Source: Heterostelium multicystogenum (taxonomy: Eukaryota > Evosea > Eumycetozoa > Acytosteliales > Acytosteliaceae). From it: DNA of 64,000 nucleotides. Made by a program: the position numbers and the translations under genes. The notes below the pieces were generated by a model. It had not been told where the DNA came from and did no database searches. It saw nothing but the letters and a program-made list of their open reading frames with translations. The DNA is taken from contig RCNN01000046.1 in the NCBI GenBank assembly GCA_003667245.1, positions 1 to 64,000 on the forward strand, read 5' to 3'. Of this stretch, positions 56,000 to 64,000 are shown piece by piece (the first letter of the stretch is position 1; the number at the start of each line of letters is the position of its first letter).

Positions 56000-58900
56000 T
56001 TAAGGTCTAGAATACCTTTGTTCTACTAGGATAACAGTGTATTTACCTTTGGTAACATCTTGCTTTTTAAGATTGGATCTCCATTCAGTTAGATCAATAC
56101 TGGAATCCTCCTCTGTGCCACAAATCTTTAGAAGACTCTGAAGAATAACATTCGATATTGTTATAGCATTGGAGAATGGATCTGCTATCTCTTTGAATTC
56201 AGTGGAGTTACATTCACATTGAGTCAAGTACTTCATGACGATGAAAGGTACACCACTCAGTTGTTTCTCGAAGGTAACAAAAAAGTCAGAGTTGTTTCCT
56301 TGTACCTTTAGAATCAACTTAAGGAACTGAGTGATAACTCTTACTGAACCTGACCCCAATCCAACTCGAACAAGTGAACTTACGACGCCACAGCTCAAAA
56401 GAGTCTTATTAAATCTATCATCGTTAAAGCAAGCTAGGTGCTTTATAATCTTAATGATTAAAATTAAGATTGTTTTAGCTATAATTAGAAAGTTCTATTA
56501 GTTAGTTATATCGATGATCATCCATATTTTAAGAATTCTTCTTACATTTATAAAGCTTATTAGTAAGTTCATTTAATGAAACAAACAGGTCGATGGAAAG
56601 AGCATGTTGCCATTTAACAATATTATCAGAATTGGGTAGTCTAAGTACATCCTCTTTCTTTGTTATGTTTTTAACAAAGATTAAAAGATTTAAGGTTGGA
56701 TTCATGTAATTTGGATGCCACGAATCAAGATCTTTTACAAAGGCCAAGTATCGGAAAATCACTCTGATTCCATTGGCTTTGCATACCTATTACTCTGTAT
56801 TAGTAAATATAACCAAGCTGTTAGGAAGATTCTTAATTTACCCATGCATGGCATTCATTAGACTTTGATATCTTTGCCAAAAAGAAGGTGATCAATGTAT
56901 TCAAATGATCATTAGGATTCTCCTTAATTTCATTTAAATATATAATAAGATACTCTGTAATATCTGTCCTAAATAAATAGTTTTCAAAGTTTATAATTTT
57001 TTTCTATTAATAATAAAATAGTTTTTTAGATTTGATTAGAATTATTTCAAGATTGTTTCATGGTAAATATTGATATTTACCTTTGGTGCTAAATCAACTA
57101 ATGCTCCCAAAGCATCTACAAAAGTAATCATTTCATATACATAGTGATTCATATGTAATAGTTTGAATTTCAAGAAGGTCTGTAAAAATACTAAATATCT
57201 TTTTAGTTCATTATCATTCATTGTAACTATTTCTAATGTAAATAAAAAGTTAGTATTATATCTTTCAATATTTAATTAATATTATACCTGTATTGTTGAA
57301 AATGTTATTGGAAATTGTTATAAGAATATGATGATGCTCATAGAAACCAGCATAAATATGAGAATCGGTAGATTTAATGGGGTTTTGAGTTGCCAATTTA
57401 TCTCCATAAACTTTATCTTGGAAAGAAACGGTTTTTTCATTCTTCAAAGGAGTTTTGACTTGCTTTAATACTGATGTGTCCGCTTCTTGATGATTGATTT
57501 TACTCTCAATCGATTTGTTAGGAGAAACGATAGCGTTATTGATGTTAGAATTGTTTATACCAATTTCTTTAGTCTTGAAAGGTTGGTTTAAATTATTGAG
57601 AACTCCTTCAAAAATATCTCCAAATGCCTTATCTTTCGAAGACTCACTATTTTTGGTTGAAAAATTCTTTTCAACCTTAATTTCAGTGGCTAGAGTTTGA
57701 CTTTGTTCCTTATGAGGTGATTGTAAATCAATTTCCAATGAAAATGGAATAGGTGATTTGTTGGAAATATTTGTGCTTCCACGATTGCCAAATTTTATCT
57801 TGACTGGAGTTCCCACAATTGCTTTACCATCAATAGGACCCAGATTACTGCTTTTCATTTGATTGAGTATATCCACTGAAGTACTTTTTATGACGAGGTA
57901 GGAATCTCCAAATATATATGATTTTGGATCAATCTTGCAGGTTTGCAAAATCTCTTTACAATCTTCTTTGGTGTCACCACTTGGAGTTTCTTTCATCTGA
58001 TAATTCTCAAGGAAAACACAAAAGTCGAATTGGAGATTTGATTGTTTAAACCATAAAATCAATTTATCAAAACAATAAGATCTCATTTTCAAATCCATTG
58101 TTGATTGACTGTTAGATTTAGATTCCTTAAATAGATCATATTTAATAAAAAATTATCTAATATTTTTGATTAATACACTTACATTAAAGTTGAAAAGATA
58201 AAGACTAATTCGACTATCAATTACCAATCTATCATACTCTGAACGATAAAGGGAAAGTAAGGTATTCATTGTCTTGAATTTAAAATTCTCATTAATTTTG
58301 TATGTAACTGGAAACTATTAATATTCCAACTATTAATTAATTTTGATTTAAATTAAATTTCTAGAACCAACTTATGTCTTACCGAAGAACAATGATAGAT
58401 TTCAAACTCACTCTGTTTACTTTCTAGCAAGTTTAAATTTTCATTTAGCTCTTTGATGGAATTATCTGGAGATGGATAGCTCTTATCGTCGAAATCTGAA
58501 TTCAAATTTTTAAATCCAGCCAAGAATTTCTTTTGAACTCTATCTATAAATTTATGAATAAAAAGAGTTGAAAGTGATCTACAACTCTATGAAATAATTA
58601 GTTAATAGGTTTTTTTTAATACTATAGCAATTCCTACCTGAGAATAACCAGGGTGCTCATAAATAGAAAGTGTAGAATAGTTTGTCATTTTAGTTTGATT
58701 AAACTTTTCGTTGATAGATCTAAGTATATCTGAAAATATCATCTGATTGATTTTCATAGAAAAGGTATCCCTTATACTATTTCCTCCTTTTATAGATTGA
58801 TTTACCAAAGAATCAACATTATCTATTTTGAGATAAGTGCAAAGAGGTGTTAGAACTTCAGATTGTATCGAGTGCATAGAGTCTTGGAAATCCAACTGTC

Positions 58901-59677
58901 TAAAATAATCCAGGCTTTTGATCAAAGTAGTTAAATTTCGATAGTTTTCAACTTGCAATAGCTCCTCTAAAATATCTTTCTATAATTTGAGAAGAATATA
59001 GTTATATTAATAAAATAGTCAGAGTAGATTTAGTTTTATCATACATATTCATCCTTTAATATTATTTGGTCTAAGAAGTCAACAAACATAGCATCAAATT
59101 TAATATTAAATAGTTGAACAGGATCGCTTCTACCAAAAGCTAAATCAATTTTTATAATCTATTAATAAAGTTTGTTGTTAGAAATAGATAAAGCTAATAC
59201 TTATATATATTTTATATCTTTAACATACTTTTGATGGGATAATAGAATGAAGAAGTTGATGATACCTAGCAATATCATTAACATTTAGGTATGTTGAATT
59301 GTAGTATTGAATGAGATGTCTAAGAAATATATTGTTTGAAAAGGGGTCATTTCCAAAAATGAAATAAGATACATAGTCTTTTTCTATAATATAATAATCA
59401 GAGAAAGATATAAATCAGTTTCCATACATTCTTTTTTACAATATATATTTTCTAAATATTACCTTTTAAAACAAGTATTCAGTTGCTCTACTATAGGAGT
59501 AATGTCTAAACTGTCAGAGGAAGTCTTTGATTTACCAAATAAAATATTTGTATTGAAGAATGGAATTATTGATAGAGTATCACCGTGATTGTCCAACAGA
59601 TATTTCGAACAATCTTGGGGAACCTTTTTGAATGAAAATTGGCAATTCTCTATAAGACTTTGAAATGACTCTTTCAT
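56000..59677 (-). CDS. Large multi-exon protein of unknown function
   Basis: Start ATG at 59677 (MKESFQSLIENCQFSFKKV), stop TAA at 56000-56002, about 12 exons and roughly 1,000 aa. N-terminal and C-terminal parts are helical and Leu-rich, for example FIFGNDPFSNNIFLRHLIQY, YRNLTTLIKSLDYFRQLDFQ, EVLTPLCTYLKIDNVDSLVN and, near the end, LGSGSVRVITQFLKLILKVQ, FEKQLSGVPFIVMKYLTQCE, TISNVILQSLLKICGTEEDS. A less ordered Lys/Ser/Asn-rich middle (about 57300-57850) contains PSGDTKEDCKEI, VKIKFGNRGSTN and KTVSFQDKVYGDKLATQN. No Cys clusters, membrane segments or catalytic motifs are visible; an ARM/HEAT-like solenoid at the ends is possible. Introns are very short (45-70 nt). One exon junction near 59390-59465 is off by one base at an A run. 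Confidence 0.6.
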
Positions 59678-59959
59678 TTTATCTAAATAGATAGTAATTA
59701 CTGCTACTTCTTAAGAAGAAAATAATTTATTTCGAAGGAATGACTTACTTTGAATTTTGATTGAGTTTTTTATTTTAGTTTGCAAATTTGGTTGTAAATG
59801 AGGTTAATGAGGACTAATTTGCCATATAAAAACACTCACAAAAACAACTGTTTTTAGATATTATTGATTAGAGTCTTTAATTTTGGCAATAATGTATAGG
59901 AAGTATGGATGGCATTGGAAGTGAGGTGACTGTGATATTAGATTAGTTTTATCGATAAT

Positions 59960-62900
59960 TTAAGCAATGGAATTTAGTTTACTATAAAGATCACCTGCCA
60001 ATTTGGAGTTATTTAATGTGCCAACGTAGTTGAGGGTGTTCTTTAGGTAGGTCAACTCTGTGTATGAAGTTGTGGGAATTGACTTTTTGGCTAAACTATA
60101 CAAATTGAAGATCAACGATGCTGTCTTTGAGTTCAATTCTGCGATATTCAATGTAACATTAATTAAATCAAGACATACATAGACCATCTTCTTTTGAGTC
60201 TACAAAAAAAAATATAAATTAATAATGGTTCATAAATGATCATCGTTGAGCTAAAAGTAGACTTACAGATGGATCGATTTCATCTTTTAATATATTGAGC
60301 TCAGCCAATACCTCTTTGATGAGAATACCATAGAACTCGTTGAGCTCACTGACGAAATCTGGGTCGGAAGCAAATAGCTCATCGTTGGATTCGACACGCT
60401 CGATGTGGTATGGAAGTGAGTTTTGTGCCCATGATGAACAGAGATTCATCATCTGGATGAGAATTCTTGCTTTTCCGGTGGTAGCTCTCTCCCAGTGATA
60501 GTCTTTGATGACCTTGTGCAAGGCCTTGATCAGGTAGAATGGACCTGCTTCTGGATGACCTGGTGCTACAACGAGAAGGGAGATAAACTGTGAAATGTAG
60601 GATACAGTCCAATCCTCGGTGGATTTGACTTGACGGAACTCGGTGATGGCTGGGATCTCTTGGATAAGTGTGATGGCAGCCTTGAGGAGCGAATCGGCCT
60701 GTGACAGTGCTTGGTTCTGGAAAGCAACAGCAGCAGATTGGAAATAGAGATTCATCTTCATAAAGACGTCCTCAATGGTAGGGATAGTAATGTAACAATA
60801 GGAAATACAGGCACGGATGAATGCGGATGTCTTTGCAGTGTGCTTACCACGAACCAGGGTAAGAGTCTTTTGACAAATCAAACAATACACCATATACCAA
60901 ACGATTCTTTACACCATCGAAATTAATAAAGTTCTGTCTGCAATCTACAAAAAAGTTTAATTGTTTCTCTACATCTTTACCAAAGTCGAACTGGAACGAA
61001 TATTAGCAAAGGTACTGGATCAATATCAATTTGGCACTATCATACCTTATTAATACAATTATTAACTATTTGTGTAACTTGTCTAATTTCATCTTGATAT
61101 GAAAGACTGTTGAGTGAATCATGTAAAGCTTTTCCATAGGTTAAAAAATATGTTGATTAAAATTGGATCGGAAATTGAAGTGTTGGAACTGGATAATAAA
61201 TGGAATATTAATAAGTGTTGAATTGGTTGGAATTTCTAATTATTTCATGCTCATACCTTGATAAAGCTTCTAAAGTTGATCTACTGATTTGCTTTTGAGA
61301 TTCACCATTGAAAAGGTCGAGTAATGGTAAGAAGTTGGTGAGTCCAACCAAAACATTGAAATCTTGAATATGTGTTAGAATCTTAAGGACAATCGATTGA
61401 AGATGGGACTGTATAGTCTCGTATGCTTTGTCTGGTATGATGTGTCTGAGGATGTCCTTTAAGAAGGTGTCTGTTTCTTTAATTGTGCAGTGAGTCAATA
61501 CGTATTCGATGAATACCTCAGCGACCATAATGTAGTCTTTGAGTGACTCAAAGTAGGATACGACCTTCCAAACGTCGTTGAGAATGGTGAGAACTTGTGT
61601 TTTGGGTGGATGTCCTAGCACCAAGTTGACACCAAATGTGCTATAGAGCTGGCACTTGGGGTATGAGAATGAGTCGGCCTCCTTGATAAAGTTGCTAAAC
61701 ATTGTTGAGTTGCTGCAGATGTAGTCGGGTGGGAAAGATGAGATGATGTGATTGAGCAGCAGGGAGTTCTTGGATTCACGGAAGATTCCGAGCACCTCTT
61801 CGAGCACCTCCTGCTTACCGTTGTGGCTGAGACATTGCAACACCCACTCGAGCGATGGACTGTAGAGACCGAGATATTCGGTGAGAGTAATACGATAGGT
61901 CTGGAGAGTCTGCTCGAGATACTTGGACTTCTCATAGAGACGCTGTGTGTAAACAAAGTCTTTGAGTCCGGTGATGATGAACGACTTGAATGCTGGACAC
62001 AAATCGTGGGAACGACGCACCAAGTATGCTCGAATGTAGTTTGCAACAAGTGGGTTTCCGATACCACGAATCATCTGATTGATTCTAGTGACTACCTCTT
62101 GTGGAGCGGTGTTGGGATCACCCTCGATGAACTCGTAGCATCGCAAAATAGCAATCTCAATGTAGAGACGTGGCAAGAGCTCACGAATCGAAGCGATCTT
62201 GTAGAACCAATTTCTGCATGTTTCTTTAGCTTGCTCAATATAGATGTGTTCATTACGCTTGGTTGGATCTTTGTCCTGACTCGATTTGATACGTGACTGA
62301 ATTCTCTCATATACCATATTACCAAAAGTATCCAATATCTCAGTTGCAATCACCCATTTACTTGGATAGAATTTAATCAAAGATGTGTCATTCATAATTT
62401 TTGCTGTCTACAAGTGAATTGAACAAGATGTAAGTATTCGAGCTTAAACATCACAAGTTAGTGACAGTAGTTAGCATTCTCTACATACTTGGATGGCAAT
62501 CTTCAAGGAACGTAACACGCTCTTCGGCGTTCCAGGCTTTAATCAACTCTGAATAGAGAGTTTCGAGATCCATAATAATGTCGGGTTGAGTCAGTTGTGT
62601 AGTTTGTTTCTCTTCTTTATCTTGCTCCAATTCCTCGAGAATCTTGTTTAATCTATTAAGTGAAATCTTGACTTTTCCAGATGTTCCTGTTGACATGAAA
62701 GACTGAATGAATGAATTGATTGGTTTAGTAAATGTCCTCTTTGGAATTCCATTATCAATTCATTCACTTACCACTTGAATGGGTAATGATTCATCGGTTG
62801 TATATTGTTGTAAAATACCAGGCTTCATGGTTGCCCATGGGATATAGCTGTCATCGTAATATGCTGCCTTTTGTGAGCTGTTCTTGATAGTGTTGAGACC

Positions 62901-63385
62901 ACCCATTGCGGCAATCGACGATGCCAATGGGTCGTTGACGTTTGTTTCATTGGCAGCTCTCGATAGAGGATCAGCAGCAGCCAATGGGTCATCATTAGTG
63001 ACTGGAGTGCTGCCAGCCACACTCAAATTCTTCATTGCACCAGTCAATTGTTTGGAAGCAGCAGATCCAGCAGTAGAAGCACCAGAAGTTGCCGAAGGAG
63101 CATTCAAAGGATGTCTATCAACTTCTCTTCCAACCAGTTTCTTTCCTTCTTTATCATAGTTTCTCTGTACTAGTACGCTATCATAACATTCAAAGTAAGC
63201 ATACTAAATCATCATCAATGGTATAAAAGTCATATTGCTATCTATCATCATTAACGAATCTGAACTGATCAGCTCAGTCCTATGATGATCACTACTTACT
63301 ATTGAGGTGCCTGTTGTTGTTGCTGTTGCTGCTGTTGTTGTTGTTGCTCTTGAGGAGCAGGCTTCGCAGCTGATTTGTCAGTCAT
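59960..63385 (-). CDS. vps35l: VPS35L, retriever complex subunit
   Basis: Core scaffold of retriever, the retromer-like complex that recycles membrane proteins from endosomes with CCC and WASH. Start MTDKSAAKPAPQEQ followed by Gln12. Family features in order: VLVQRNYDKEGKKLVGREVD, DDPLAAADPLS, YIPWATMKPGILQQYTTDES, KVKISLNRLNKILEELEQ, LIKFYPSKWVIATEILDTFG with NMVYERI, ASIRELLPRLYIEIAILRCY, NPLVANYIRAYLVRRSHDLC, YGKALHDSLNSLSYQDE, KHTAKTSAFIRACISYCYIT and QNQALSQADSLLKAAITLIQ. The end is KLAGDLYSKLNSIA. About eight exons. One frame break at the AA run 62509-62510 (plus strand) restores SLKIAIQTAKIMNDTS across an intron. Its start lies 292 bp from the divergent AP-4 sigma gene. Confidence 0.93.
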
Positions 63386-63677
63386 ATTATATTCTATAAC
63401 TATATGTATATAATTAGTATTACAATATAATATATAGCTTTAGTAGTAGTTGTTGTAGTAATGAATTCAGTAAGTGTGATTACTACTTTAATAAAAAATT
63501 AGATAGATTTTTTTTTAAAGAATGAAAAAGCAAACAAACAGACCACCAAGCATGAAAAATGGATGTTTTTTTTAAATTTTGGAATATTCCTATGATTAAT
63601 CTGGCTGCTTGTTTCAATTTCAAGTGTATTATTAGTAGTAGTTAGAAATAGATTAATTAGGAGGTAGCAGTTAAGAC
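63386..63677. promoter_or_regulatory. Divergent promoter between VPS35L and AP-4 sigma
   Basis: 292 bp separate two start codons facing away from each other. The sequence is AT-rich with T9 and A-rich runs near 63506-63516. Two endosomal/TGN sorting genes may share control; this is inferred from layout only. Confidence 0.4.
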
Positions 63678-64000
63678 ATGATTAAATTCTTTTTGTTGGC
63701 TAATAGGCAAGGCCAAATCAGACTATCGCAATATTACGAGAATATTCCATCAGAACAGAGACCAACCATTGAAGCTGAACTCATCAGAAAATGTGTAGCA
63801 AGAAATGCATCTCAAGTAACTAACTCATTTTTATATTACTGGTCTTTACTATAATTGGAATTGAACTAACTATTTTATAGTGCTCTTATATTGAATATAA
63901 TTCATATAAGATCATATATAGGAAGTACTCTTCTCTATACTTTATAGTTGGTGTCGATAATTCAGAGGTATTGTATCCTATTGTCTTGTCTTTTGTCTTG
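63678..64000 (+). CDS. ap4s1: AP-4 complex subunit sigma (partial)
   Basis: Small subunit of the AP-4 adaptor, which sorts cargo at the trans-Golgi network without clathrin. Exon 1 (63678-63813) encodes MIKFFLLANRQGQIRLSQYY, ENIPSEQRPTIEAELIRKCV, ARNASQ. A 67-nt intron ends ttttatag, and exon 2 (63881-63967) encodes CSYIEYNSYKIIYRKYSSLY then FIVGVDNSE. A gtattg donor follows and the gene continues beyond the window. The start MIKFF and the QCSYIEY and IIYRKYSSLYFIVGVD blocks fit AP-4 sigma better than sigma-1, -2 or -3. The missing part is the C-terminal half of the longin fold. Confidence 0.88.

Overview
The window is nuclear DNA from a dictyostelid social amoeba. Very AT-rich intergenic DNA with microsatellites separates compact genes that carry short GT..AG introns (about 55-350 nt). 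Proteins are rich in Ser, Thr, Asn and Gln runs, and dictyostelid-type FNIP-repeat, ankyrin and CBM49 proteins are present. Coding regions use many C-ending codons, so this looks like a higher-GC dictyostelid rather than D. discoideum itself. That species-level reading is inference. No rRNA, tRNA, CRISPR array or intact transposon was found.

Layout. 0.3-1.8 kb: a RhoGAP gene with many frame breaks. 1.8-9.8 kb: gene-poor DNA holding three two-exon mini-genes of one family (51, 55 and 56 aa, ending in a SKPFW..W motif), a fourth short gene ending in PFFTPW, and a cluster of GATGTCATC-type motifs. 9.85-12.6 kb: a damaged gene with an FHA domain and two BRCT domains. 13.2-14.5 kb: a secreted Ser/Thr-rich protein. 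14.7-15.8 kb: methylenetetrahydrofolate dehydrogenase/cyclohydrolase. 16.9-19.5 kb: three small secreted paralogues of a bacterial-looking family. 20.6-24.4 kb: exportin-T. 25.2-26.0 kb: TRAP-gamma. 26.4-27.9 kb: an FNIP-repeat protein. 28.2-30.2 kb: MCM-binding protein behind two E2F-like sites. 31.3-32.9 kb: a tail-anchored VASt protein. 33.4-34.4 kb: a secreted CBM49 protein. 34.7-36.6 kb: a Myb/SANT-like protein. 40.1-41.5 kb: a secreted periplasmic-binding-like protein. 41.7-43.8 kb: an ankyrin-repeat protein. 47.3-48.6 kb: a divergent G-protein alpha subunit. 49.2-52.0 kb: a PIF1 helicase with a C-terminal U-box. 52.3 kb: an SMIM13-like membrane protein. 52.9-55.6 kb: DDX27/Drs1 RNA helicase. 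56.0-59.7 kb: a large unknown protein. 60.0-63.4 kb: VPS35L (retriever). 63.7 kb to the end: AP-4 sigma, truncated by the window edge.

Many conserved genes (FolD, exportin-T, MCMBP, VPS35L, G-alpha) show one-base frame breaks, nearly all at A/T homopolymers. The simplest reading is assembly or sequencing error, so broken frames here are weak evidence for pseudogenes. Functional themes: endosomal sorting (retriever and AP-4, divergently arranged), nucleic-acid enzymes (PIF1, DDX27, MCMBP, FHA-BRCT), secreted and cell-surface proteins, and lineage-specific families. I saw no operon-like organisation.
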